Of a DNA stretch of 64,000 nucleotides, positions 54,552-63,832 are shown in pieces. Below the pieces are notes generated by a model, which was not told the origin of the DNA, searched no databases, and saw nothing but the letters and a program-made list of their open reading frames with translations. Source of the stretch: Sulfidibacter corallicola (GTDB lineage: Bacteria; Acidobacteriota; Holophagae; Acanthopleuribacterales; Acanthopleuribacteraceae). Where the stretch lies: the NCBI RefSeq assembly GCF_017498545.1, contig NZ_CP071793.1, positions 4,737,001-4,801,000 of the forward strand, written 5' to 3'. The translations under genes were made by a program, and so were the position numbers. Each line of letters starts with the position of its first letter. Position 1 is the stretch's first letter.

Positions 54552-56240
54552 TCAACCGGCCATCGCCTTGGGCGGCACCGATAGAACGCCGCCGTAACGA
54601 ACCTCCAGGCTGAGGCTGGCCAACTGCAGCACGTCGCCATGCAGGAGCTTGGTGCTGCCGGAAAACTTGCGGCCGTTTTTGGCGGTGCCGTTGCTGCTTT
54701 GTTTATCCGCGAAGTAGAATTGGGCGCCTTCCCAATGGAGTTCGCCGTGCTCGCCGCTGATGCCGCGATCGGTAAGCACCAGATCGTTCCCCACATCCTT
54801 GCCACGCCCGATGGTCACGGCGTGATCGCAGGGGAACAGCCAGGTCTCGCGCGTCTTGCCGCGCTCAACGACGCGAATGACGTGGCAGGGCAGACGGTGA
54901 TCGCGATTGCCGAGGTGGGCACGCGGTCCACCTTTGCGGCTCTGGCGGTAGTACTCGATCGAGACCGAGCCCAGTAACAGGATGTCGTCTTCGGCGAGCA
55001 TGTGGGGTTCGCCGTTGGCCAGCGGTTTCCCGTTGACCAGCACCGAACCGGGGAATCCGGAATGAAAACGGATCCAGAGCCCACGGGTGTCGCGCACGAG
55101 CCGGAAATGGCTCTTGTCGGCGTTCTGGCTGGCCTTGAGGACCTGATCGCCGAGGCGACTGCCCTTCAGCAACATGAACTCGAGACCGGGCTGGGTGACG
55201 ACGTTGTAGGAGTCGCGCGAAAAGGGCGAGATCAGGCGCAGGAAGGCCGGCGCGGAGGGCATCGTGTGGGCGACCTGTTCGGGCTCGACGCGTGAGAGGT
55301 GGGCGTACTGGCGCATGTAGGTTTCGCGCAGGCCCTTGAAGTCGGGCTCCATGGTGGCCGCCAGCTTCAGCTCCTTGGACGCTTCTTCGGGTTTGCCGCG
55401 CACCAGGTCGATGAGCCCCTTGACCAGATAACCCATGGCGTTGGGATTGGCCTGAAAGGCCTTGCCGTGAAAGGACACGGCGCGCGGCACATCGGCGATA
55501 TCCAGGTAGGCCAGCGATTTGAGGTAGAGCCCCAATTCGTGTTTGGCCAGCAACGGATGGGTGTTGAGATAGCGCAGACCGGCGCTGCTGTCGCCCATGA
55601 GAAACCAAAGCAGGCACTCCAGCACCTGGCCTATCGCAAAATCGGGGAAGCGACGATTGATCTCCTGGACTTCGGCCAACGCCGACTCGCGGTCTCCCTT
55701 GTCCAAGGTCACGAAGACATCGCGCAGCGCATCCCGTTGCGCCGGCTCCAGCTTCAGCGATCCCGCATCGAAACTCAGTGGTGAATCCGGCGGCAAGGCC
55801 ACGCTCTCGATGACCGTGCGGACGATGTTCTTGCGGGTGCTGGACACCACCACCGTCTGGCCCAGGGCCACGCGCGGATCCTTCTGGAATTCGATACTGA
55901 ACGGATTGCGCGTCTTGTAGCCCTTCTGGGTTTTCAGGTTGGTCAGGTGCTCGGCCGCGTCCTTGCGGATTTCGTCGAGCAACGGTTCCAGACGACGCCA
56001 ATCTTCCGGGTGGGTGTAGATCAAAAAGCACTCGTGCATGTAGACGGTATCGCTGTTGATGACGACCCGATTCTCTTCGGCCGTGGTCTCACAAGCCCGC
56101 ACGATATCGATTCCCTGCAACGAGAGATCGCCCGCGGCTTGCAGCACCAACGGCAACTGCACTTCGAAAAGCTCTGCAAAATAATTATTTACCGACTCCA
56201 ACTTGAAGGCGTTTTTCAGGTTGGTTTTCCACGTCATCAT
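54552..56240 (-). CDS. DUF3662-FHA signalling protein
   Basis: The 562-residue protein starts with a DUF3662 domain as in actinobacterial FhaA (about residues 20-140, RVVINSDTVYMHECFLIY). A helical TPR-like region follows (about 180-330), then two FHA domains. The first (about 360-440) is degenerate. The second (about 470-550) keeps the phosphothreonine-binding pattern: IGRGKDVGNDL, SGEHGEL and SSNGT. FHA domains bind phosphorylated threonines, so a partner Ser/Thr kinase is expected, but none is in the window. It is downstream of the sigma/anti-sigma-like genes on the same strand. Confidence 0.85.
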   Translation of the reverse strand: MMTWKTNLKNAFKLESVNNYFAELFEVQLPLVLQAAGDLSLQGIDIVRACETTAEENRVVINSDTVYMHECFLIYTHPEDWRRLEPLLDEIRKDAAEHLTNLKTQKGYKTRNPFSIEFQKDPRVALGQTVVVSSTRKNIVRTVIESVALPPDSPLSFDAGSLKLEPAQRDALRDVFVTLDKGDRESALAEVQEINRRFPDFAIGQVLECLLWFLMGDSSAGLRYLNTHPLLAKHELGLYLKSLAYLDIADVPRAVSFHGKAFQANPNAMGYLVKGLIDLVRGKPEEASKELKLAATMEPDFKGLRETYMRQYAHLSRVEPEQVAHTMPSAPAFLRLISPFSRDSYNVVTQPGLEFMLLKGSRLGDQVLKASQNADKSHFRLVRDTRGLWIRFHSGFPGSVLVNGKPLANGEPHMLAEDDILLLGSVSIEYYRQSRKGGPRAHLGNRDHRLPCHVIRVVERGKTRETWLFPCDHAVTIGRGKDVGNDLVLTDRGISGEHGELHWEGAQFYFADKQSSNGTAKNGRKFSGSTKLLHGDVLQLASLSLEVRYGGVLSVPPKAMAG

Positions 56241-56328
56241 CTACCTCGTCAACCATGGCAACGCACTCCGCGGCACTCCGCACGGATCTTCTGAGCGCGA
56301 TTTTCGACCCTGTTTCCCGTTTCGTCAC

Positions 56329-56523
56329 TCACTCGCCGTCGGCAGCGTTCAGGGGACGGACGGGCCTTTTTCTCGAATGGGATTCTGATGGGGTAGAGGC
56401 ATGGGGCACCATCGGCCTTACGACGGTTTCATACTCGGTCGGCACCATTCGATGGCGCATGTATTCCAGAAACACTTCCCACACTTCGTCCAGGTTCAAG
56501 GCAATCGGCGTTTTGGGACTCAT
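56329..56523 (-). CDS. small protein of unknown function
   Basis: A 64-residue frame with a good GGGAGG ribosome binding site 8 bases before ATG and third-position composition like its neighbours. No family was recognised; the first 30 residues (MSPKTPIALNLDEVWEVFL) look folded and the last 25 are Pro/Ser/Arg-rich. It lies between the sigma factor gene and the FHA gene on the same strand and may belong to that regulatory cluster. Confidence 0.6.
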   Translation of the reverse strand: MSPKTPIALNLDEVWEVFLEYMRHRMVPTEYETVVRPMVPHASTPSESHSRKRPVRPLNAADGE

Positions 56524-56818
56524 GGAACGAACCTCCCTCGAGGCACCCTCTCCCGGTGCACTTCATTCGTCAAAGCGGGCCGGCTCGCGGGAATGCGCGT
56601 GCGATGCACCCAAAAAAAGAGAGGTGCCTCTGGCGACAATCCGCGGCCGGACCATGTATGTCGGATCCGCGATCCCATTCACTGGATATCGATCGACTGG
56701 AAAAGGGGCGTCCCGTCGGTCCCGTCGCGAGACGGTTCACCGGTGCGAAGCCCCGGATCGCCTACGCCCTCGGCAGGGGCGTGAGCGCATCGAATTCAAG
56801 ATGTCGCATCAATAAAAA

Positions 56819-57430
56819 TCAAGAAAGCAACATGCTGCGGTTCTTCTGGAACCAGGTTTTCTTGACGAGGATTTCCTTCAGCTTCTTCTTACAGCGATGG
56901 ACCTTGACGTCGTAATTTTGGCGGGTGATATCCAGGGCTTCGTGAGGTTTGACACCTTCGGCGAGATCACCGCCGCGTTGTTGGGTATACACCACCAGCA
57001 CGCGACGACAGTCGCCCGGCATGTGTCCGATCAGGCGGCCCAACAGTTTGAGCCCCTCCATCTTGTTCTTCTCGATCAGGACTTCATCGGGCTTGGGTCC
57101 CTTTTCGTCGGGAATATCGACCGGTGCGCTCTCCTCGCCCTCGTCGGCGAATTCTCGCAACGGCTCTCCCCAATGGTTTCGCAGGGTCTTGGCACGACGA
57201 CGCTCTTCCAGAAACAGGTAATATGCCGCGGTCAACCAATAGTTGAGCAACCCCGATTTCAGCACGATGGGATCGCGACCATGGGTCTCGAGGATTTTCA
57301 GAGCCGCGTTCTGCGTGTATTCCTCCGCACGCTGCCAGTCCAAATCCTTGGACTTTCGCACAAGGCTGCCGATCACGCGCTTGCGCAACTCTTCGGTCAA
57401 CATTTCCGGTTCAAACGGCACTGGCGCCAC
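56819..57430 (-). CDS. ECF-like RNA polymerase sigma factor
   Basis: The 203-residue protein has a sigma region 2-like part (about residues 28-85: DWQRAEEYTQNAALKIL, LLNYWLTAAYYLFLEERRR) and a region 4-like helix-turn-helix part (about 125-190: LLGRLIGHMPGDCRRVLVVY, LDITRQNYDVKVHRCKKKL). It is more diverged than the other sigma factor in the window. The start is GTG 57430, five bases after GAGG, and only 7 bases separate it from the stop of the upstream zinc-binding protein gene. Confidence 0.7.
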   Translation of the reverse strand: MAPVPFEPEMLTEELRKRVIGSLVRKSKDLDWQRAEEYTQNAALKILETHGRDPIVLKSGLLNYWLTAAYYLFLEERRRAKTLRNHWGEPLREFADEGEESAPVDIPDEKGPKPDEVLIEKNKMEGLKLLGRLIGHMPGDCRRVLVVYTQQRGGDLAEGVKPHEALDITRQNYDVKVHRCKKKLKEILVKKTWFQKNRSMLLS

Positions 57431-57437
57431 GCATACC

Positions 57438-58076
57438 TCACTTTTCGCCGATGTGGATTTCCCAAACTTGTTCCAAATTGATGGTGAAGGGACCGCTCCC
57501 TTCGAAACTCAAGACGGACTCGCCGCTTTCGGAAATGACGCGCACTTTCAGAGCCTCCTGCAAGGGACGGCAGGGCTCCAGGTGCATCACGCCACCGGAA
57601 ACGTGAAAGGTGACCGGCTGGCTCAGGGGCTCGCAGGTGACGGCCGGCAAATTCGATTTCACCACGTCGCTGGCGGCAAACAAGGGCACCGCGCGAGGGG
57701 GGGCGAGATTTTCGAGGAACCGCCGCCCCAGAGCCGCGAGATGGGTCCAGCCACTCTCGGGTTCGGGTGCTTCGAGTTCCGAATGAAATTGTTCGATTTC
57801 CCTGATTTCTTCCTGGCAAGCGCGACACAAACCCAGGTGAATCAAGTCCTCGTTGGAGGCTCGGAGACTGCCTGTCGCGATTCCCCCGAGCGTTTCGATA
57901 TCGGGGCAAGCGAACCGCGTGGCGGCATAGACCTGAGCCAGCATGGAATCGACCAGAACGTGATCTCGAAAGTCACGGAGCGCTTCAGGGGACTGGCGCA
58001 TGAGGTCGGCCAATTCGTTACGTGCTTCCTGGGAAATGCGGCCTTGTAACAAGGCATCCCAATCCGGGTGTGTCAT
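57438..58076 (-). CDS. zinc-binding anti-sigma-like protein
   Basis: The 212-residue protein begins MTHPDWDALLQGRIS after a good GGAGG. HLGLCRAC near residue 80 is the HX3CX2C motif of ZAS (zinc-binding anti-sigma) domains. No transmembrane segment follows, so it would be a soluble regulator. The C-terminal half (about 140-212) has a beta-rich pattern of unknown fold. It is placed immediately before a sigma factor gene, the reverse of the usual order. Regulation of that sigma factor is inferred from motif and position. Confidence 0.65.
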   Translation of the reverse strand: MTHPDWDALLQGRISQEARNELADLMRQSPEALRDFRDHVLVDSMLAQVYAATRFACPDIETLGGIATGSLRASNEDLIHLGLCRACQEEIREIEQFHSELEAPEPESGWTHLAALGRRFLENLAPPRAVPLFAASDVVKSNLPAVTCEPLSQPVTFHVSGGVMHLEPCRPLQEALKVRVISESGESVLSFEGSGPFTINLEQVWEIHIGEK

Positions 58077-58565
58077 GAGAACCTCCGGCATGCACTGATA
58101 GAGTGTTGACGTTTCATACCCACCTTCTGAACTATGCCGGGAACCTGAATCGCGAGGACGGGACACCACCTCGAAGACCCCTTGCGTCGCGCGAGTCTTC
58201 GCATGGAAACGATACCGTTGAAATCAGGTCGCTTATTCCTGTGCCAATTATAAGTGAAAGATCCCATGGTTCGATACCCGGCAGGTTGTTTTTCACGACC
58301 TCGTGTGGGTCGCTAGCACGGAGAGCGGGCCTTTTTTCAAATCTTACGGCAGAGTTGCCGGTGTCTCACATTTATCACCGGCACGATCACACCCCCATCT
58401 CGCCCGTGGCGCAACTACCTCGTGATCCTGTAAGAAGCCGCGATCCAACCACTCTCGACGGCAGCGAAAACGAACAATCTGTCACCCGGATGACGTCGAT
58501 CCACGTGATCGAAGGTCTATCGGTGTCTTCGGAAATTCGATTCAGCGCATGTAGAGAGGTGATTC
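58077..58565. other. divergent intergenic region before the MCE-like gene
   Basis: 489 bases; the crossing open frame from 58103 is not supported. No RNA gene or clear promoter was identified. GAGAGG lies just before the next ATG. Confidence 0.4.
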
Positions 58566-59087
58566 ATGAAGTCCGTGGGATTCTTCTTGAGCTTGACGGT
58601 ACTTGGTTTCATGCCGGTAGGGGCACTGGACGCCATTCAGGATCCGGAGCTGGAACCCGCACACTTTCACGTCCGCAGCCACTCGGCGTTCGGCCTCGAG
58701 AAAGGCGACCTGGTCATGGTCGATTCGGACCCGATCGGCGAAGTGATCGACTTCAAGCTGGACTCGGACCAGCAACTGATCATCACGTTCAAGGTCTGGC
58801 GCCAGTTCCGCCACGTACTCAAGGACAACATGCTGGTTCACGTTCGCGAAAAGAAAACGAGTTCGAAGTTGGTGTTCGTCAGCAAAAAAGGAAAGAAGCC
58901 CGGGCAACTGGTACCTCCCGGCACCATGTACTATATGGCCAGCAAACGCCACATCTGGAACCGCAAACTGCTGGGCAATCCCTCGCGCCAATTGGCCAAA
59001 GGCGTGTCGAACGGGTACCGCCAGCTTCGCGGCAACGACAAGAAAGACGAGGTCGCGGAAAGCGAGGAACCCAGACGCCGGGAATGA
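58566..59087 (+). CDS. secreted MCE-like domain protein
   Basis: The 173-residue protein has a signal peptide (about residues 1-20) and a domain (about 35-125) with FGLEKGDLVMVDSDPIGEVI, like the GLxxGxxVxxxGxxVGxV core of MCE/MlaD domains that bind lipids between membranes. The C-terminal 50 residues are basic and charged. MCE proteins normally come with an ABC transporter, which is absent here, so the call rests on pattern similarity. Confidence 0.5.
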   Translation: MKSVGFFLSLTVLGFMPVGALDAIQDPELEPAHFHVRSHSAFGLEKGDLVMVDSDPIGEVIDFKLDSDQQLIITFKVWRQFRHVLKDNMLVHVREKKTSSKLVFVSKKGKKPGQLVPPGTMYYMASKRHIWNRKLLGNPSRQLAKGVSNGYRQLRGNDKKDEVAESEEPRRRE

Positions 59088-59190
59088 GGTGCCATTCCTT
59101 CCCACCCGACGGCCGATAACAGTGTGCAATGAGAACCTGCAGGTTACGAGGAACCATTTCGAAAAACCGCGGTTACCGAGCGGGCACGCG

Positions 59191-60666
59191 TTAGAAGTTC
59201 AGCGTGAGTTGTCCCTTGTTGAACAGCTCCAACTGGTTCGGCAACCCGATCTCGCGCTCGAGGAATTTGGCGGCTTTGACGTAGTGTTCCTCGTAGCGCG
59301 GGCTCATGAACAGATAGAATTTCCACAGCGCCTGGTGTCGGTTGTTCAACGCCTCCAACTCGGGATGCTTCAAATCGCCCAGGCTGTGAAGCGGGCCGGC
59401 ATTGATGCGCACCAGCACCTTGGCCGCCTTGAGCCGCATGTGGATGTCCGGGGCGTACAGAATGATCGCCGCCTGGGGAATGCCCAGATGCCGAGCCAAA
59501 CGGCGTTCCAGCCGGGACCGGGCACCTTGATGGTTCAAGTGGAAATCGTTCTGGAAACGCTTCATGGATTCCGGATCCGGATGGGATAGATCCAGCGGGT
59601 TGCGGGCCACCATGTACACCCGCTTGTACAGCTTGCGTGAAAGATAATCGTGAAGCAGATCGCGGTATTCGGAAATGCGGTCCACGCGCTGTTCCAAAAG
59701 GTACAGGAAACTGTCGTCGCGCAGCCGGTACAACTCCTCGACCTCGATCGCCTTCTCCTCGAGCAGGGCCTCCAACAAACGGGACAACATGGCCCCGGAT
59801 ACCATTTTGGTGTGGTGGAAATAGACGCGCTCGGTCAGGCTGTAGCGAATGCGCAACAGGTTCACCAGCTCGGACCAGGCATCCTGGCGAAAACCCCGAT
59901 CGGAGTAGAGATCGAAACAGAGCTGGCCGCCCTCCAAATGCAGATAGTGGAAGATACGGTCGTCATAGGCCAGATTGAGCCCGGTAAAAAAGGCGTCGCG
60001 CTTGAGGTAGTCCAGGAGGTCGGCGCAGATGGGACCCGCCACGAGTTGATAGGGATAGGCCGGATCGGCATTTTTCCCGCGAATGAAAAACTCGGTCAGG
60101 GCCTCGCGAACGCCCAGCCGATCCAGGACCCGGCCCAGATCGCCGCCGTCGAAAAAGTAGTGAAGCCGTTCGGCGCTGTTGTCGTGGGCGGGCAGGATGC
60201 GTCGCTCGTCTTCGAAAGTATGGCCGAAGGGGATGTGGGTGATGTCGTGAAGCAGGGCGGCCATACCGATCAAGCGAGCCCGCTCCTCGCAAATCGGTGG
60301 CGTCAAACCGAACCGCTCGGCGCGCTTGTTGATTCGGGCGATCATGCGCTTGGCGATCCAAGCGGTACCCAACGAATGTTCGAAGCGGCTGTGAAGGGCG
60401 CCGGGGAACACCAGAAACGAGGTGCCGAGCTGGCGAATCCCGCGCATTCTCTGGAATTCGGGCGTATCGACGATCTGCATCTCCTCGTTGGTGAGGGTGA
60501 TGTCGCCGTGTACCGTATCGCGAATGGTCTTCAAGTCGAAGTGCTCCAAAGTGGAATAAGGCTCGAGAACGGCATCGCCGGCCGGTTTCGAGCTTGCGCG
60601 AACAACGTGTTTTCTTTCAACAACTTGAATGAACCCGAACCGAGACGGGTCGGAGGTCTCGCGCAA
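59191..60666 (-). CDS. HD-domain phosphohydrolase
   Basis: HD proteins of this size are metal-dependent nucleotide or dNTP phosphohydrolases. The 491-residue protein has SRFEHSLGTAWIAK, AALLHDITHIPFGHTFED with the HD pair, and RDTVHGDITLT upstream, the usual start of the fold. The true start is uncertain: the ATG at 60666 lies just 7 bases from a TATAAT box, so translation may begin later or be leaderless. Substrate unknown. Confidence 0.85.
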   Translation of the reverse strand: MRETSDPSRFGFIQVVERKHVVRASSKPAGDAVLEPYSTLEHFDLKTIRDTVHGDITLTNEEMQIVDTPEFQRMRGIRQLGTSFLVFPGALHSRFEHSLGTAWIAKRMIARINKRAERFGLTPPICEERARLIGMAALLHDITHIPFGHTFEDERRILPAHDNSAERLHYFFDGGDLGRVLDRLGVREALTEFFIRGKNADPAYPYQLVAGPICADLLDYLKRDAFFTGLNLAYDDRIFHYLHLEGGQLCFDLYSDRGFRQDAWSELVNLLRIRYSLTERVYFHHTKMVSGAMLSRLLEALLEEKAIEVEELYRLRDDSFLYLLEQRVDRISEYRDLLHDYLSRKLYKRVYMVARNPLDLSHPDPESMKRFQNDFHLNHQGARSRLERRLARHLGIPQAAIILYAPDIHMRLKAAKVLVRINAGPLHSLGDLKHPELEALNNRHQALWKFYLFMSPRYEEHYVKAAKFLEREIGLPNQLELFNKGQLTLNF

Positions 60667-61691
60667 TTAGGTATTATAACCAGCGGTCATCCGGAAACGG
60701 AAATATCGGCATGCAAAGAACAGCCGCGGTTGAACACGACAAAACCTCTCACCCTACCTAACTCATTCAATATAAATGGCTTACAATAGATCACTTGTTA
60801 AACGTCGTTTTGGTTTACTCTCTTTTTACGGTTCTTTGACTTAAAAATCCAGAAACTTCCAAATAGGATAATATCAATTCATTTATCTCGACCAAGTTGT
60901 CTTCAAAGCACTTGTTTCTCCTGCGCCTGAAATTTCAGTGCTTCAGACACAACCGCTCCACTTGGAGCATCCGATTTTTAAAATAATTCTCTCGATTATT
61001 TCATCAACACGTCGCAAGAAGCACCCCCTGCTTCGTCGCAACAGCCGAAGTTATGACTTGCAATCCAACTACCTTTGCAGGGAAGAGGTATCAAAATCCA
61101 ACCAGTGACACTGCTTGAAGCCTCCTCTCAAACCCAAAACCATCTTTAGGGTACGTCGTCGTCCTTTACTGACATTCAATTGTTTTTCATCAAGTGCCTT
61201 ACCGAGCCTCCCGGCCTATTCCGGAAGGATCCGCCAGGGGCCGCGATGATGGTTACATCGACCGCCTGGGTTCGATAAAGCATTGAATGAAAGGCATTTG
61301 TTCAATAAAGGCGAGGTCCAACGGCGTGCGGCGCTTCGCGAGCATCGAATAGATTCCGATCCGATTGGTTCACCCCTCCCACCGATCGTACGACCGTTCG
61401 TTCGCACCCTGTCTTCAGGGCGAAGATCGCGACCACGGTTCGATCGGGGTGTGCCTCGCGCAGTTCCTGCGGTTCGAGAATCGCAAGCCCTCGGTGCAGT
61501 TCCAGATTCAGTGACCCCGTTTTTCCCTCGAACGAGATACCCGTTTTTTCTCCATGGGAAATGTCGTGGCAGTGAACCGCTCACTCACTACCACGATAAT
61601 TCACCCCATTCGCATTTTGCATTTGGATCCATAGTGGATCATCCGCTTTCGCTCATATAACACTGCTGTTTTTTCAACTGGGAGACTTACT
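60667..61691. other. 1-kb AT-rich intergenic region with possible gene remnant
   Basis: From 60667 to about 61200 the DNA is AT-rich and without genes. A TATAAT box (60673-60678, minus strand) faces the HD gene. Between about 61265 and 61580 the minus strand has coding-like sequence in two successive frames, which looks like a frameshifted remnant. GGGAG lies shortly before the TonB-like ATG at 61692. Confidence 0.45.
61265..61580 (-). pseudogene. possible frameshifted gene remnant
   Basis: Reading right to left, one frame gives LNLELHRGLAILEPQELRE then AHPDRTVVAIFALKTG with high third-position G+C, and stops. A second frame then gives AKRRTPLDLAFIEQMPF, which is faintly ankyrin-like. The two pieces could be one gene broken by a frameshift. 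No family was recognised with confidence. Confidence 0.3.
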
Positions 61692-62420
61692 ATGACAATC
61701 GTACCCTCCGATGGAAATGGTGTGTCCACACCTGCCTATGATTCGGTGTTCCTTCATGCGCTCGGCGAAACCAGAACGGACCACACCGCCATGAAAAAGG
61801 CCGTGCTCGGCGCCTTGTTGTTGGCGCTCGCGGTGATCTGGGCGCCGCTTCCCACTTCGGGAACACCGGTGATCGCGGTGCCGGAACAAACCAGGGACCT
61901 TCCCCCCAACATCACCGTCAAACCGCCGCCAGAGCAGCCGAACCAGGCGGTGGAATTGATCCAGGAAAAGGGCAAACTCCTTCCGGTCCCCGATCCCACA
62001 CCCATGGAACCGGAAATCATGCTGGAACCGATGGAAGTCTACGAGCCGGACGTCATCTACAGCGACAACCCCTTTACCTTCGATCCTGGCGCCGGCCCGC
62101 CCGAGCGGAACAGCGGACCGATGGAGCTGACGGCGGCCGGGTTGGAGCCGCCGGTGATCACCCGTCGCGTGCTTCCCAACTACCCGATGCGCGGCCTCAA
62201 AGCGCGCATGCAGGGATACGTGATTTTGGAAGCCGTCCTGCGCGGTGACGGCAGCATCGATTCCATTCGGGTGCTGCGCCAACTGGGCAAGGGCCGCTTC
62301 AATTTCGAAGACGAGGCCATCAAATCGGTCGAAGAGTGGGAGTTCATTCCCGGAAAGCTGAACGGCAAGACGGTCGACGTGCGCATGACCCTGAAAATCG
62401 ACTTTCAACTGGGTCGCTGA
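61692..62420 (+). CDS. TonB-like energy transducer
   Basis: The 242-residue protein has a membrane helix (AVLGALLLALAVIWAPLP, about 37-54), a Pro/Glu-rich periplasmic spacer and a C-terminal TonB-type domain (about 155-242) with PPVITRRVLPNYPMRGLKA and FEDEAIKSVEEWEFIPGKLNGK. TonB proteins pass energy from ExbB/ExbD to outer-membrane receptors, but exbBD are not nearby. The 33-residue cytoplasmic N-terminus is longer than usual; an internal ATG before KKAVLG is an alternative start. Confidence 0.85.
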   Translation: MTIVPSDGNGVSTPAYDSVFLHALGETRTDHTAMKKAVLGALLLALAVIWAPLPTSGTPVIAVPEQTRDLPPNITVKPPPEQPNQAVELIQEKGKLLPVPDPTPMEPEIMLEPMEVYEPDVIYSDNPFTFDPGAGPPERNSGPMELTAAGLEPPVITRRVLPNYPMRGLKARMQGYVILEAVLRGDGSIDSIRVLRQLGKGRFNFEDEAIKSVEEWEFIPGKLNGKTVDVRMTLKIDFQLGR

Positions 62421-62853
62421 CCCAGGGCCGCGATCACGTATCGCGGCGGAAAAAAGAGTGCTTGTGACCTGGACGTTTGGCAACGCCGGTCTTTGGATGG
62501 GGCACCGCGCCCCATCCCCTTTTCGATCCCATGACCGCCGTGTTCCTCTCGTGGAGGTTACCGATCGTCGCCCGCCGGAGCGGGGGGCGGGACCAATAGG
62601 AACCCGTTCGTTTCATCGCCCATCAATCACGGTAAGGCCCGGGTGGTGAAAACGAGGGTCGGTAACCTCGGCGGGACGAGCCCGTCGATCTCGTGTACCC
62701 CGGGCGTTCGCTTGTGTGCGATGAGGCGCGGATACTTTTGTATGGACCACAAAAGCATCCCATCTCACACAAGTGCCCGGGCCTTTTTTGTTCAGCGAAT
62801 CGCTTCGTCAATCAGATGACCGTGAAGCAGGTCGCCATGTTTTCGAATCGGCA
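62421..62853. other. TonB-DUF4097 convergent intergenic region
   Basis: 433 bases with no supported gene. Its main feature is the long hairpin with T-run at 62699-62789. Confidence 0.5.
62699..62789 (+). ncRNA. very long hairpin ending in T6: terminator or small RNA
   Basis: Arms pair in five stacked stems: 62699-62705 with 62775-62781, 62711-62718 with 62766-62773, 62720-62723 with 62761-62764, 62730-62733 with 62757-62760 and 62735-62741 with 62749-62755. The total is 30 base pairs with few mismatches and a 7-base loop. CCTTTTTT follows. It begins 279 bases after the TonB-like stop, far for a simple terminator, so a separate small RNA is possible. Confidence 0.5.
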
Positions 62854-63630
62854 TCACTTCCAAGCCAGTTCGATGAAGCCTTTGTGGGTTTCCAATTGGA
62901 CCATGGCGTCGCCGGTTCCTTCGCGGTGATTGATCGAATAACCGTTGCGTTGCACGATGTGCCGCACGTCGCGACCGACGATGGCCAGATCGCCCTTGTG
63001 GGTATTGCCGCGAATGCGGAAATTGTCGCCCGAAAGAACCTGAACCTTGACGTATCCCTTGTGGGTGGAAATGTCGAGATCGGCCAATTCGGTGACTTCG
63101 ATGTCGAAATCGCCCTTGTGGGTTTCGAACCGCAAGTCACTGTGTACCCCGCGAATCTGGCCTCTGCCCTTGTGGGCTTCGAGGGTCAGACGACCGTCCG
63201 GAGCCACGATGTCGATGTCCGACTTGTGGCTGTCGACGCGCAGTTCGGTTCGTTGGGGCACGGTAATGTCGAAATCGACGGCCGGAAGGATGCGATGACC
63301 GTTGTTCCAATTGTTCCAAAAGCGGGTTTCCTGATAATCCACATCGACATAAACGCGATCGCCCACCTGACGAAAGCGAACGTCGACCAGATCCAGTTCC
63401 TCGGTTCCTTCTTCGGCGCGGATCCGGGCCTTCACCACGATTTCATCGCCCTCGACGGGCCGGATCTTCAGTTCGCCTTTGTGGGTGTCCAGGTTCAGGA
63501 CCGGGGAGGCACCCACTTGAAAGGTCCGATCGATGTTGATGTCTCCCGCCGCGGAAACGGGGAGGTGCGAAAGAAGCAGAACGCTGGCCGCGCAAAGGAT
63601 GGTGCGGGCAAAACCGGCATGAACGATCAT
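62854..63630 (-). CDS. secreted DUF4097-like protein with THKG repeats
   Basis: After a signal peptide (about residues 1-28) the 258-residue protein resembles DUF4097-type beta-solenoids. Seven copies of a (T/S/A)HK(G/S) turn occur at regular intervals: LDTHKGEL, VDSHKSDI, LEAHKGRG, FETHKGDF, ISTHKGYV, GNTHKGDL and LETHKGFI. In a beta-helix they would stack as a ladder of His-Lys on one face. Function unknown; a metal- or polyanion-binding surface is speculation. Confidence 0.7.
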   Translation of the reverse strand: MIVHAGFARTILCAASVLLLSHLPVSAAGDINIDRTFQVGASPVLNLDTHKGELKIRPVEGDEIVVKARIRAEEGTEELDLVDVRFRQVGDRVYVDVDYQETRFWNNWNNGHRILPAVDFDITVPQRTELRVDSHKSDIDIVAPDGRLTLEAHKGRGQIRGVHSDLRFETHKGDFDIEVTELADLDISTHKGYVKVQVLSGDNFRIRGNTHKGDLAIVGRDVRHIVQRNGYSINHREGTGDAMVQLETHKGFIELAWK

Positions 63631-63832
63631 TGTCTCTCTCCCGACGAAATGATTGGTGCCTCACGGCGCGGGGCACCCGGCTCGAATCACGAACCGGCCC
63701 CACCGGGAAGGCGAGGGAGAAGCCCATGCAAACGGGGCCCTCCCTGCTTGGTATGTCGGAAGCGATGTGGAATTGGTTGGCCCGGTTCGGAAAAAATCGA
63801 AAAAAGCCGCGATTCGTCCCACCGACCCCGGC

